DNA of 64,000 nt from Harmothoe impar (GCA_947462335.1 OX381705.1:48924898-48988897), one strand, 5' to 3'; shown: positions 1-13,079, numbered from the stretch's first letter. The notes: generated from the letters alone by a model not told the origin. Numbers and translations are program-made.

Positions 1-343
1 TACCGAAGAGAAATAGTCATGAAATTTAAGAGGCCTCGCATATTCGCATAGATATTATGAATCATGGATAGATTACATTATCCATCCAATAGCTTTATAT
101 TCCAGCACTGAGACGAGTCTAGGTTGGACGAGCTGTATATATAATTAAAGCATAGTCACACTTGGTTAGGCTGCATGTCAGGTGTAATAATCACTACAAT
201 TCCCATCCACCGAAGCCCATGCAAATGCAGTCATGAATCCTACACAAGGAAAATGTATGTTTCTGTCAAAAAGTAAAGCATATATATTATGTAATCTCTT
301 GTATCTAGACTTCTACCATGCCTTTGCTGGTACAAAAGGATAC

Positions 344-500
344 GGAAAAGGTCTTTGTGTTGGACGTAGACGAAGCTGAAGGTGCCGTAGGGGATGGTCG
401 GGGTGGTGATGGAGTTATCCTCCAGGGTCGTCACCAACCCCAGGAACTTGTCTATAATGTTCATGTCCACGTCGCCGCGGTAGTTCCGACATATTAGCAC
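344..500 (-). CDS. AP1M: AP-1 complex medium (mu) subunit, coding exon 2
   Basis: On the minus strand this 157-nt exon follows a good acceptor (tttgctttcttccag) and reads VLICRNYRGDVDM, then a less conserved stretch, ending in FVYVQHKDLF plus one base before a possible donor GTATCC (338-343). VLICRNYRGDVDM is the hallmark of AP-1 mu just after its first beta strand, and VYVQHKDLF fits the family's 'IKHNNLY' segment. The protein is the cargo-sorting medium chain of the AP-1 clathrin adaptor (trans-Golgi and endosomes); this part is in the N-terminal longin-like domain that packs in the adaptor core. The start phase matches the first exon at 56212-56253. The usual acidic EKEEEG-like block after the RNYRGDVDM motif is replaced by LVTTLEDNS, so this may be a divergent paralogue. 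The rest of the gene is outside the window. Family assignment is firm; the orthology group and exact donor are less so. Confidence 0.87.
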
Positions 501-3500
501 CTGGAAGAAAGCAAAACATTATGGTGAGACGGGACGTCATATATATCTATATTGGCTCCTGTAAATATCATCGAGGAGCATTCAATGAATTTACATAAGA
601 CGTTTGTATAACTTTTGCACTCGCCCGTTTGCGGTATTTCCGTTGGCGTTAGTGGACAGAACTATGTGTGACTAAAGGCAAGCAATTTGTATTAAATGTG
701 TTAAATGTGTTGAATCAAAATAACATTTTCAAATGATATATTATGGCTATATAAGTATTAGAATATAAAGCCTATGGGGACTACAGTATATTATGAGCTG
801 CTCGTGAGTATTTTTATTGTCAGCTGAGTGTAGGTGTTATACTCCCTACGTGGTCGGAGACAGACTCCCTCACTTCCTGCTACTAGCATACTGCATTGCC
901 GATCGGGGCTTTGTTGTGGGGAAAAAGTGGAAGGTAATTATACCTGAGGGTCTCTATGTATGAGGCTGGTGGATTATAAAGTAGAGAAAAAGGACGCGGT
1001 ATAAGTACAGTGGTGCCACAGAGGCATGTCACAAAGTAAGAGAACATGGCTTTGCCATCTACTAAACACACAAAACCCAGGTCTTTTTTCCCCTCTTTGC
1101 ATTCATGTGTTGATCGCCACGGGCATGAGGCTGTACACTACAGGCATGTGTCTATAGGTTAGACAGGAGAGGCATGTCGGAGGCATGTCAAATCCACACT
1201 GCAAGTCTACCCCCTATGATTATGGGGATAATACGGATAAACCTTTGAGCATAGATGAAATAATAATGATATCACAACAGCAGGTTATGGTGATTGGCTG
1301 TATTGAAAATAATCTCTGCAATGATTGCAGTCTCATTCTTGAGATCACTGACCTAGTAATCTTTTTTAAATCTTGTGATCTGCAATATTCCCAGGACGTA
1401 GAACAACAGTAGAATACAATAAAATTATATAGATATCAAGTTCCGACCTCTTTGCCAAACGTATGACTGTTATAATTGCAATCTGACTTAGACAATCAAC
1501 CTCTAAATTATCAGAGGTTCATCCTTGTCACGATTCTCTGTTACCAGGATATTTGGTATACATGTCATACGACTGTCACAAAAGCACTCCCATGACCTCC
1601 CACATACACCATTCTGTCACAGACAGATTGTCCTGGACCAGCATGATTACCTTGTTTCATGGCAGCTCCTCCTGTACTCTGAACCTTGCCACATAAAGCC
1701 TAGCAGTAATTACACAACAACCTGACTACACAAAGACACACCCCTCTCCTCCTGTGTAAGAGCCTTCCTCCTGGGCATTAACTTCCTAACAAGTGATCGC
1801 TCTAAGGATGTCTGCCATGCTGGGATGAAAGATGAGCACTAGGGTATGACAGTGGAGGATTGGAGCAGTGTGCCCATTGTCTGAGCAACGCCCCCAAGAG
1901 TTGCTCGCCTTGTATACTCATGAACACTGCACTACGCATCACTCGGGCTTTACAATCACTATATATATTATCCATGTATTGTCAACCATCAAATCTCTAC
2001 AACCAGTAACTGTATAACTACATGTACCGTCGGACCCATTGCCAAGTAACGTATGCACCTTCGACATTTTTACAATGAATGCCGTGCTAGGTGTCTCAAG
2101 GCAAAGCCCAGATGACTTTCGCCTTCACCCCCTTACCCATTACATTGCCGAAACACCTGCTACCTGCAATGCTACAATTATTTACACTTGCATGGTTAAA
2201 CTTGTACTTTACCTATACTACCAGATCTATCCTCCTCTTTTCCCTTTTCCTCAGGCCCACCGTCGCACAACCCTTTTTTCTCCCTGCCAACCCTACCCCG
2301 CCATCCTCCCATGCCTCCTCAATCAGTCTCAGACTCCTCCAGGGTGTCATGGGTTGCTGGTTCTTTATGTATTGATGAGGTGTGTGGTCTCTGGTTTCCC
2401 CTGCAAGAGATGTACATTACAACACAGGGAGTGCACATGGATATGGGGACCCAAGTGTCTGCTTATAATTATTCAATGTGCAAAATGCCTGACAGATTTA
2501 GCATGTATGCAAAACAGTAGGTAACTTCATCTTGCATTGAAAAGAGAATCATCGCACCAACTCTGTCCAATCCATTGTTGTTGTTTTTTTATAATCAATA
2601 TTTTACTTTACACACTTTGCAGATATTTTAGCATGTCACGAATTATATCACTGTCTTCTTTTATGAAATAGGGTAATGGGGTATTTAATAGAAGGTAATG
2701 TTACTCCCTGTTAAGTGTTGCTAGGTCCACAGTAATTAGTATTAGTCCTCTTTTTGAATTGTAGTCATCATAAGCTACATAACTTTTTCAACACGTTGCC
2801 CCACATAAGTAAAGAAGTCCCTCCTCCCCACAGATACATTCCTGTAGGAGACCCTATGGTAATGAGTGCCTCAGGCCTTGTCCTCCCCCGTGAGCACCTC
2901 CCGAGTCGCTCAATACTGTCCCGAGTCTGACCTCCATGGGTAATTAATGGGAGAGCTAACGATCCAACCGTGAAGAGGGACTAGATAATCTACCCCTTTT
3001 AAAAGGGGAGGGTTTTGAGGGCTGAAAGAAGTTTAAATTGGATCAAGAATCAGAGTGAATTACTTGTGGATCGGCGCGCTATGAGAAAATCAATTCATTC
3101 ATCTAGATTCCTTGTCCCCAAGGTTTTGCGGGGAGTTTAAAGCTAAAAAAAGGACTCGGTAAAATCCAGTAAAAGAGGACAGAAATGGGGAAACCAGACA
3201 AGAATAGCCTGTCCCAAATATGACGGTTCAAAAAAGGTCTTGTACCTTGGCAGCTACCCCGAGAGGAGCATGGTGATGTTGTCAAGAAGCAATTGCTGTT
3301 CCTGAATCTTTTGGCAACGATTTCTCGGAGAATGATTGCGGCGTAATGACCCGACATAAATGCTGATAAAGCTACATTACAACCGGGAACCCTGGACCCC
3401 GGTCCTGGTCCATACGCTGAAAGGAATAATTTTGTTCAGAATAATTATCTTCTTCTCCGTTTGTCCACAAGTTCACATCTGAGACACAGACAACCGCCAC

Positions 3501-4031
3501 TGCATGTGCCATGGACGCAGTATCATATTAAATAGCACTTTGTCCTTTCCTTTCATAGTGTTTTCTTGAACTTGAGTATAACTTTACTGCTGTGTACTGT
3601 AGCCTGCACTAGTTTATTAAATAGAAATGGCAGTAGATCAGTGATAACTATGTCAGCGCTCTCCTCTCTGAATTGACCACAGTTGCACAAATTGACACCT
3701 CCTGCTGCTCATGAATGACGACACCTACAGCAGTGTATTAAATAGTTTAGAAATGTGCACTACAGTAACTTCCAGTCCAATGAGATACTACCACTGTGTA
3801 CCCTCTACATTCCTCTACCATGGAATAATGCAGGACAAGGTATACGGTAATACTGAAAACGCCAGAAGCCCCCGAGTCAACATTACCTAGATGTGCATAT
3901 GCACTGCAACCGCCTGAAGGGGGCCGTGTTGGGGTCAAGGGGTGAAGTAATGCCGTACTACCAAATGGCCAAGGATACAGAGGGTGAGAAGGCGTGGGTG
4001 GGTGGACAGGGAAAGCATTTCCATATGGATC
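501..4031. other. Intronic sequence without recognised genes
   Basis: No exon, repeat pair or element was recognised except a perfect 16-bp palindrome CCCCTTTTAAAAGGGG at 2993-3008. Short open frames here (for example around 2039-2524) show no family motif. Confidence 0.6.
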
Positions 4032-4508
4032 TTATTATACCTAGCATATGATAGTCCTATCTCTTAACCACTGAAACCCATATGCACACCCCAGTGCCGT
4101 ATTGCGCCAATACGCCCACTGGGTGGGCGTATTGGGAAGGTCACGTGACCAGCTATTGACCAATCACAGCACAGCTAGGCTAATGCCGATTTCCGTTTAA
4201 ATCTCCTCGATTGCCGATTTAATTTACGATTTTTGATAAGTATACAACACATTTGGGGTGGTATAAGGATTGAAAATGCCAGATAGGATATGCCTCCGTG
4301 CAAATAGAACTTTATATCATGTAAATCGGAGGAGAAGTAAAGATTTTAGAGAGAAATCATCTGTCAAAGTAATGAGACACCTAGAGGCATAAAGGTAAAC
4401 TACAAATGTAAACAATCGGCTATCGGACCGATTTTGCCGACTTTTGCATCTATATTTTATGGTTTATGACCTTTAATCGGTATGACTATCATATGCTAGG
4501 TATAATAA
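4032..4508. mobile_element. MITE with perfect 25-bp TIRs (TTATTATACCTAGC family)
   Basis: The left end 4032-4056 (ttattatacctagcatatga...) is repeated as an exact reverse complement at 4484-4508 (...tcatatgctaggtataataa). No long open frame lies inside, so it is non-autonomous. A short hairpin around 4109-4140 (gccaatacgcccac / gtgggcgtattgg) lies near the left end. No clear target-site duplication was found. A related element lies at 32050-32311. Confidence 0.75.
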
Positions 4509-4511
4509 AGC

Positions 4512-4659
4512 AAAAACATAACTCGTGGGCACACAGAAGCCATATGCCCATTCGTGAAAATTCGCTGATGCCCACCAGATGCCTGCGGCATCCTGTGGGC
4601 ATCAGCGAATTTCCACTCATGGGCATATGGCTTCTGTATGCCCACTCGTTACGTTTTTC
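4512..4659. repeat. Near-perfect foldback abutting the MITE
   Basis: Left arm from 4512 (caaaaacataactcgtgggc...) and right arm to 4659 (...gcccactcgttacgttttt) are inverted copies of about 65 bp around a short GATGCCTGCGGCATC loop. The same strand symmetry makes mirrored open frames on both strands. It starts only 3 bases after the MITE TIR; a related foldback abuts the other MITE copy. Confidence 0.8.
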
Positions 4660-6076
4660 TTTAATATTCAATTGTCACGGTGGTGCAGGACCGGCGATTA
4701 GGTCCTCTGCCACCACATCCCCAGGCTACTGTACCATGGTGGGGAAGGGGCAAGGGGGATAGTTTGGGATCGTGGCTGGCATGATGGGTGGTTGGTGGGA
4801 AGTCCAGGTCAGACCACCTTCAATCCCTTTCCTCTCTTTTCTTATAGTCCCCCACCCCATCCTGAAGGCTGTTGGCAAGATTAAGTTCACTGCCATTCCT
4901 ACGTCAATGCCGCACCTCCTATGTCCATGTACCTCCATGTTATTTCCTGCGAGTTTCACCCCTGCCCACGTGCATGTCACACATAACACACGAGTCAGTC
5001 TAGACAGCATGCGCTCCAAAATATTTTCATTTTCCTATAACCCATAACCTTACCCCACCTTCATTCCCCCAACGAATTACTGCATCCCATCGCTATTCCG
5101 CCGCACCGAAATACCCCTCCATTCTGTGATTCCACCCCTTCACCTCTCTCTCCATCCCACCCCACAACCCCACATCTCGACTTGTCCTTGGACAAACTCA
5201 AATGCATTTTATCGATCCTTTACCTAGGTAACCCCCTATACACCCCCTCCCACTAGTCGCCCAATGACCACCTTACCATGCTTTATGGGGGTGGACCGGT
5301 GGTGTGTGGAATATGGACAATTGGCCAGAAATTGCTCCATTTGTGAGCCCTGGGCCGCACTAAATCTACCTCAACATTGGCGTTTAGGCCTTGGCCGGGG
5401 GCTAGAATTAGTGTGGATATTTCTGCTGCTCTGCATGATAAGGACCCCTGGAGCTATAATGAATGGATGAATGGATGGTCTTGGGGGAGAGAGTACGGAA
5501 TGTCTCTAGTCATAGCTGACCTACCCAGCATGAGAAGACACATTTTCGTGAGACTTCTGAAGACATCATTGCTATTTGGAAAGTAAAAGCAGTGGACATA
5601 CATTTGCACAGATCTAAGTTTCCCCATTATTTATGCTGTTGTGACTACATGGAGAGGGGCCTGTATCTAGGCGATCGGGAAACAACTGATCAATGGACAA
5701 ACAAATGTGAGCTAAAGCGTTAGCTATATAAATAAAGATTCATGAATACAGTTTAAAAATGAATCTGGTCAAATCAGTAGAAGACATCAACTTTCATTAA
5801 TATAATCTTTGCGCGGTGCTCGCACGAAAGTGGCACAACGGTGTATTACGCCTCTTCCTATTATGAGTAAGCCTGATATCGTTATGTACTTTCTGAACAT
5901 TGCTAGCTAGTAATATAGCTCTCTCGCATGTATACGTGATTTGCTCCATGTACCTATCAGGACTACATCATATGAGTAACACCCTGGAGTATCTAGATAT
6001 ATACTGGAGGTGATTCATATAGCTATATATGAGTAGATATTAGCAGTTCTATTTCCCACGTCCTGCTCAGCATGTA
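4660..6076. other. Intronic sequence without recognised genes
   Basis: Contains pyrimidine-rich, C-run-rich DNA around 5040-5260 and no recognised exon or element. Confidence 0.5.
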
Positions 6077-6103
6077 CTACATGACGGCATCCCTGGCATC
6101 CAC

Positions 6104-6220
6104 CTTGTTACAGGCCATCTCACTAACAACCCACAGCTGGCTGTTTTTCTCCTCCAGGGTGGAGAGGAGCTGCTCAGTGAGCTGCTCAGGGAAGAAGCTC
6201 GTGTATGGAGTGTCAATATC
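6104..6220 (-). CDS. Candidate symmetric coding exon, unidentified
   Basis: The minus strand reads DIDTPYTSFFPEQLTEQLL, then a charged helix-like stretch (STLEEKNSQLW) and ends ...SEMACNK before a possible donor GTGGAT (6103-6098). If read on, the frame stays open to TAG at 6079-6077. It is bounded by an AG acceptor (atcttag) with a branch-point-like cctaataac upstream but a weak pyrimidine tract. Codon choice looks coding. Length is 117 nt, phase 0 at both ends, the same strand and phase as the AP-1 mu intron it sits in, so it could be a cassette exon or part of a nested gene. I do not recognise the protein. The plus strand is also open here, so this is uncertain. Confidence 0.33.
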
Positions 6221-7187
6221 CTAAGATCCTGCATGTGTTATTAGGTTGATTAATTCCCTATGGTTATATTTATTGCCAGACTGCCGTATCTTACATATAA
6301 AATCTCCTCCACCGAAGCCCAGTTAGCGGCTATGCTGGTTCTAATACTAAGTTCAGACTTTAAGAATAGCTCTACATACTTGTTTATGTCGGCAACAATG
6401 ATTTGATTTGCATAGAATTGTCCCAGCAATTAATCGACGAATGCATGCTCTTACTCCGACATAGAACATCTGATTAATGCAATATGATACTTGTTTGATA
6501 GAAATTTCACATTTGGCTTCCCATATTGATCCCCGGAGTGGCCCGGTCAAGTAGTTCGCATATCCTATAGTATATGCCAGGTTGGCCATGTGCTCATAAC
6601 GGCTCATAGATGCTCACTCAGTGGAAACCCGGACTCTGGAGAGGTGCTCGCACACAGGCTATTGGACGTTTCATTAGGTCTGACATGCTCTTGGCTCAGG
6701 CTGTGTGAAATATTATTGTATGTATACCTCCGCTGCCAGATCGTTCTTGGTGTTTCATTGCCTATAAGAATCGGAAGACCTTACACCCTTTTCTCCCACC
6801 CGTTACCCCTTCTCTAGCTTCCTCCGCTCGATCATTGGGGATTCACTGCTAGCTTTTCCCCTCTCGTAGATTCTGAATGCCATATCCACCCTTCCATTAT
6901 ATCTTGTCTTTTGCCTATCTCTTTAAGTGTCTATCTGGGTGTCTCTCTGCTACCCCTGCGGCTCTGCCTCTCGATGGGCTCTGTACCTCACCAAAACGTT
7001 TCAACAGTGTTATGTGTACAGCAGTGGAAATGGTATGTATCAATTTAATACGCGCCCCATGTATAAAGGTTGAATGGGTGCAGGCAAAAAATAGACCTCA
7101 TCACCCCTCCCCCACCACGCAATGGGAACTGGACTACAATAGTAGTCACTCGACACTGCCTTGAATGCAGTGTTTCCATATGACTAA
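6221..7187. other. Intronic sequence without recognised genes
   Basis: No motif, repeat pair or splice-bounded exon recognised. Confidence 0.5.
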
Positions 7188-7425
7188 ACCGGAAGCCACA
7201 CACTTAACGAACTACCCATTACCGTCTCTTCACACAGGAAGCCACAACGCCCTGCCCCTGATTGTTTCTTCCGCCACAGCCAGAGTCCCATAATCCTATT
7301 CGGCCGCAGAGACAATAGCCACCAACCCATAGGTCATGCGCTGTGATTTCCTGTATGACTTCCGGTTATATCAGCGGAAGTAGTGCCTATAGTCTGGCGT
7401 TCTTGACATTGATTCAGTGTCTGGG
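7188..7425 (+). promoter_or_regulatory. ETS-motif cluster and first exon of a possible nested gene
   Basis: Five ETS-type cores occur within about 190 bp: ACCGGAAG (7188), AGGAAG (near 7214), CTTCCG (near 7265), CTTCCGGT (7359-7366) and GCGGAAG (7374). Such clusters are typical of TATA-less animal promoters. A strong plus-strand donor, CTGGG|GTGAGA, follows at 7425/7426, suggesting a non-coding first exon ending there. Short upstream ATGs run quickly into stops. Confidence 0.4.
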
Positions 7426-7766
7426 GTGAGATCTGCAGTCATGGCTTTGTTGCATCTCACTAGAGTCGAGGAGACTGCAGGGGAATATGACAATGACTAA
7501 TGTACTTATGCAGCGTTAGGAGCGAGTTGTGGTATTCCCACTGGGGGAGGTTAGCAATATTGAAAAGGCTGAGGACATCTATATAGCATGGAACCACCTC
7601 CAAGTGTCACACAGGATTGTTTTCAAAATTGTTGTTTATAATTCATATACTTATTTACGTTATTTAGTGTTTATCCTATTTTATCAATTGCTTAACTACA
7701 TGATCCACCCATGGATCATCAGACGGTTTGCATGAACAGTGTCATTTATTCTCTGTTTTCCTACAG

Positions 7767-7918
7767 TTCCGAATCAGATTATGGTGAGCGTATTCAAGGC
7801 TGCCCAAACAGTTATTAAGATTCATAGTGTAGAGAGGACCAGCACTCAACCCGTTTATACCCCACCTGTGGCTTTAAAGTCAAGCGTAGATTCAGACCAA
7901 ACCTCGGGCTTTTCCTGA
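7767..7918 (+). CDS. Candidate terminal exon of a small nested gene
   Basis: A textbook acceptor (ttctctgttttcctacag, ending 7766) precedes an open frame that reads PNQIMVSVFKAAQTVIKIHS, continues through a T/P/V/S-rich tail and stops at 7916-7918. An in-frame ATG at 7781-7783 has A at -3 and G at +4, which would give a 45-residue product if upstream exons are untranslated. A second open stretch at 7515-7601 (FPLGEVSNIEKAEDIYIAW) could be an intervening exon, but its phase does not join this frame. No family recognised. The unit is antisense to the host AP-1 mu intron. Confidence 0.35.
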
Positions 7919-9827
7919 CTCCTTTTCCAACAAAACCTAAAGATTACAATACAACATATTATTATGTATCATAGTTAAGCTGTAGCTGTGGAATATTGTC
8001 ATCACCACAGTAAATTAAAGATGCTTAATAAATCGAATTTATATTATAGCTAAAGCCACATAATGTCATTTCAGATTGCTAAGAAACTGTGCCTTGAAAA
8101 GCCACATCATACATGAATGCATGAGTTACAAATCTAGTGTAAAGCACACTTTGGAGCTGTCAGTGTTCTCTGATATGATAAAGGGAGAAAGGGGGTATCT
8201 GCCAGGGAGGCATAAATCCAACCTATATTAGGATATAAATGCCTGCATTCAAATATTCACGGCTTCCGTGCCCCTGTGTGATGGTCGTCCTATTAAATCA
8301 GACTGGGGTAGGGCAAGCCGTTTTGGAGGATAAGGAAATCGAATCCCGCCCGGCTGTCCCAAGTAACAGTTTCCGCCGCATTTGTAGTAACTATTTAAGC
8401 TCAGACCGCTTTGTGTCCCTGGTGTCAGTTTTAAAATGTTATCATTGGGTAATGTTTATGACCAAGAACATGCAACTCAGCAGAAGTGGGCTATAGTATT
8501 TCATTACATATAATTAGGTGAGAATTCTAATTCCTTATCTGATATATGTCCACCTCAGAAACGCAGCAGTTTGGGGATGGTTAGAGTTGTGGGAAAGGTA
8601 TCCTACAGATGTCACAGGGGAGGAATCAGGGGGCGGTGGAGAACGCCCCCTTTTTGGGCCGAAATTTGAGTTTTTTAATGACGATATTTTGGGGGGATTT
8701 TTGAACAATGGCATGTATCCCCTGGATAATCCAAAAAAGAAATCATGAATATTATTTCAGCTCAATCTGCCCACCATAGAAATGCCCTGTGGACTGTGGA
8801 CAATCTCAGACCACCCCGCCTCTGGCGGTGGTAGTAGGGGGAACTAGCAGTGACGTTGAGCCCACGTTGTGTTGGCGTGCGTTATGATGGTCTGCCCTGA
8901 TGCTGGATAAACCATTTGTCTCCCGCCGGCCCGCCACATGTATACGCAATGTTGTCGACCCCTGCGCCCTCGACGATTTGTCCCCAGAGAGGCCCAGGGC
9001 TCAATGGGAAGGCAGGGGAGGGGAATAGAGGGGAGGGATCAGAAGGGATGAGAGAAACCCCCGGTGTAGTCAATCCATTGATATATGACTCCACTATGTC
9101 ATGTAAATGATTTCCCATTAAATTTAGATATTATATTACTGCACTGGCAAACCATTATGGCCTCGATCTCTATGTAGATATTAATCATCTGATCATAAAA
9201 CGAGCCCTCATATTCGAGGGAGGTCGAAAGCCTTATGCAGGCATCTGTTGTGAGGCAACATGTAATTGTACTTGCATGTGTACACACTTCTGAGACTATT
9301 CTATACATGACATTTAATATTGCAAGTGGAAGTACCCACCACTATCCATGTATATTGTAAAGGCATAGGAAAGTCAGTCGAATATGATACAATAGCTTAA
9401 TTATCCACCTAAATTAAATAATGTTGCTAAGTCAAGCGATTAGCTGTGATGGATAAGAGTCTACATTGCTTTGCAGACATAAAACACTGAACATCTAATG
9501 AAACGGGAAGGTATATACACACTGCCAGGTTGGATCCTCTAGCTAAACATTCATTCTAGTCGTTTACATTCCTTACAAATGCAAAATTATAATACTGGGT
9601 GTATGTCATAGGGGATATATAGTAAGACCTAGAAATAGGTGTGACATGCCCAACAGTTCTCTGTATACGGTTTTTTTCTACCAGCTCCTTGAGGGGGGTG
9701 TCAGCTACGATCCCCTCCATCCTATAACTCCTGACACACAGACACAGTTATTGTCATTTATTCCTTTATGCCACATTAATCTCTCCCTTCATATCCCCTG
9801 TGTCCTTCACAGCCTTGTGTCAGGCCA
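7919..9827. other. Intronic sequence without firm features
   Basis: A G+C-rich patch at 8880-9080 is open on both strands but shows no recognisable motif or clean splice pair. Nothing else was recognised. Confidence 0.45.
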
Positions 9828-9860
9828 GGGGTGGGGTGGGTAGGGGTAGGTGTCAGGGGG
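9828..9860 (+). other. G-quadruplex-prone tract
   Basis: Four or more G-runs separated by 1-2 bases (ggggtggggtgggtagggg and a further GGGGG) satisfy the usual G4 pattern on the plus strand. Confidence 0.6.
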
Positions 9861-10782
9861 ACAGATCCCACCCGATAACGTCCAGAATGATTTCCACACA
9901 AGTCTACAATGCAGCGGATTCTGGCTGCATGGTTGATGCCAGGCCTCCAACCAGAGTAGAGTCAAATTGCATTATTCACACAATATTGGCATCCTGAAAA
10001 GGGAAGGTGTGGTTGGGATATATACTTCTGAAGGCAACTAGGTTATCAGCTACAGTGTAGAGAAACACATTGCCTCTGGTGGGAGACACTGATGTGAGCC
10101 TACAATGGCAAACCGTGCCCTGGTGTATATAGGAGCTGACTTGTGGCATAAGCTGAGGAAACTTTTAATAATCAGGATGCAAATTAGGACATTGGCTGGC
10201 AAGTAGAATATTATAACTAATTATATTAACTATTATAACTAACTTGTGTGTCAACTAATGAAAATATGACATTTTAAGGACTATCTTGGAGTATTATTAT
10301 AGTTAGTGTGAAAACTTCCGATAAATATATCGGCCGAATCAATGTGTACTATCAATTCTATTATTCTGGAGTAGCTCTACATATGAAAGCAATAAAACCA
10401 CTCTGATTGTGTAGCTACATAGGCAGTCCATGTGGGGGGTTGCCCACTTCCAACAGTAATACAACACAGACCTGTACAGTAGCTTGGTGTTATGTATCGT
10501 GGACTCTGTGATCAGAGAAGACTACACACAATGATATAACTAGTACAGGCTGATATATACAGACTCTGGATGACTTGTGCACACATATTGTAGTACAGAT
10601 AGGGTCCAGATAACAGCTATACACACAGATCAGCTAACCTACCAGGTAAAGGTATATGTCCTTCCATTAGGTGCACTGTTGATCTTAGAGGAGCAGGTAA
10701 GGAGCTAAGGGTTCAGGTAAAGGGGGGTACGTATAGAGTGACTGCTATTGATTAGTCTGGATGTAGGCGTATACTAGCATCA
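9861..10782. other. Intronic sequence without recognised genes
   Basis: A short open stretch near 9870-9997 is plausible as coding on either strand but has no supporting splice pair or homology that I recognise. Confidence 0.4.
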
Positions 10783-11010
10783 TTTACACAGTTGGCTGAT
10801 AGAACAAAAGAAATAGCCTGACTGTATATTACGTTCAGGGCTTTATCTGGATGCGGTCCATTGAACAGCCTCTCCTACTGTGTACTATAGATACATATAT
10901 AGATACCTGCTGCATAAATGTTATAAGCCTTGGACAATGGTAATCGGCTGGCATCTTGGAAGATTAGCCTGTCCTTGGCTTATAACTCTTATACAGCAAC
11001 TCACATGTAT
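10783..11010 (+). repeat. Dispersed repeat, copy 1 of 3
   Basis: Shares blocks such as gcctgactgta, gttataagcctt and gacaatggtaatc in the same order with 24803-25030 (same strand) and partly with 46920-47010 (opposite strand). Roughly 70% similar by eye, so old. No TIR or coding content seen. Confidence 0.6.
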
Positions 11011-13079
11011 CATATACTCTGTATACCAATACTTCTGGACAGCTGGTTTACGAGGCCATATTGGTTCTGGTCTTGGAATATCTCATGCGCTTTAGGCAGG
11101 TGATATACTCCCTTTATAATATGCCAGCAACAAGTTCCATTACTAGTATATAGAACCAAATTCTCATGAGATCTGCTTGTGCAAGCATACACGTGATCGT
11201 AGTAGGAACCACTTGCAACCCAATTTATTCTTATAGTGTACGAGTGCGTGTTTTTCAGACCAGTGTGTGAAAACCATCAGCATTTGCAGTCAAAGCCACA
11301 CTGCCCCAACCACAGCATATAAACCACATGCAGTGACTACATCTCCGTGTTATTCCACCCATTTTACCCTTTAACTACCACTTCCAGCCTATCAGCCTGA
11401 CCACCACCCCTGTGCCCTGCTTCCCCTCCCCCTATCTGACCCCCTGCTATGGCCATTATCTGGGTGAGATCGGTCGTAATTCGCAGCCACAGATCCGCCC
11501 TAATAATATCAGACAGGGATCAAAATCCCCGCCCCGCCCGTCGCGCTGATCCAACCAGGGATCCGACCCTGGGATCCAAACTCACTAAACTCTCTTTTCA
11601 TGTGGCCAGGAGGGTTGTGTCGCACATGGGGTGCCAAGTGATTATGTTATTCTTTGTGTTAGTTTTAATTCCACTGCAATAGTGGAAATGAAACACTGAG
11701 AATGGTGGGGTGCTGTTGCCAAATATCTTTTGATATATTGGTGTATGCTAGAAAGAGATAATTATTCTTGCGTTTTACTTACAGTTCACCAGGCTTAGAT
11801 CACATTATTCTACATACTCCCCATTCAACGTACCTGAAAGATAAAAGAAGAACATGGTAAGAAATGGGTTTTCGGTATCAGTGACATCATTAAATAGGTG
11901 TACACAGAGAAAAATGTGAGTCAGTCATGTGTCGCCAAAACGAACACCTCTGAAAGTCAGGCACTGTTTAACTCTCATAAGGTGGCGACGATAACTATCA
12001 CATTGCTCTCAGTGTACTTCAAAGTACCTCCAAATGATATGGAAAACACAGGATTCATTGGTGGGAATGAAGGAATTATTCATGATAGACTTCCAAAATT
12101 ACATAGGCATCCCATAGCAGGACAATGGGAATACACGTGGGTGTTCTATTGAGGCTGGAGTCCACGTGGTGAGGCGGGGGGGGGGGGTGGTATAGCACAG
12201 CCCCATACACCACGGTCTACTTAATTACCATAGAGAAGCAGGTTGTAGATGGGTCATTGATTAGGCATCGGGTTAGGCCCACCGCGTGCGTAAGGGCACT
12301 GCTATTCGGAGACTGATACATCTACAACGCATTTAATGATAGTCTATAGGAGACTAGACACAGCACCACTACCCAGCCCACCCCCACCCCTGCCTTCCCT
12401 CCCTGGCCGATCCCGACCTTCTACTATAGCCAGAAAGGACAAGTAATGAAGGGATAACATACTATAGGTTTGCCCTACCTACACTCTGGAATTAAGCCAT
12501 GCCATCGATTGCTGTACGACTGCACTGATTCGGGGCACAGGATTGCACAGAGGTCGGGGTGAGGGATGCCAGACCAGGGTGGGGCAGTGGTAAGCCAGAC
12601 TACAGCTGGACACGCTGGCTCTTTGAGGGACTACAAAGAGCATTTTATAGCCCGATAATTGAGGTTGAAATAAACAGTACAGGCTAACGGAACAGATGTA
12701 CCGTAAGTGCAGGGAAAGTCATCGTGCCATACTCGACCCCGAGGCTCGACCGTATTTGAACAGGTTGATAGTAGTACACGAAAGAGGGGTTCAAATGCAG
12801 GAGACACTTCACGTATCATAGAGCGGATCTCTGGAAATTCGTGATTTATTATCTTAATTGAGCATTATAAAGGGTGGGATGGAGGGGCAAATGGAGATAG
12901 CTGGAGGATGGAAGGAAGGACAGAGGATTGGAAGGGCTTGAGGATTAGTAAAGAAGGATGAAGCAGGCTCAAGGTTTCTCTATGGAAGGGGAAGCCACTT
13001 TTACACAACCCATAGATTAGAGAGGGAGCGTAGCACGATTACATTGTAAAGGAACACCTCAGACTGAAGGACTTGTATA
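11011..13079. other. Intronic sequence without recognised genes
   Basis: Contains a poly-G run at about 12176-12188. No exon or element recognised. Confidence 0.5.

Noticed and set aside
2039..2524. 161-codon open frame
   Set aside because: No motif, poor coding texture, overlapping frames of similar length, no splice support.
8325..8385. tRNA-like B-box on the minus strand (GGATTCGATTTCC)
   Set aside because: No A-box at the right spacing and no cloverleaf.
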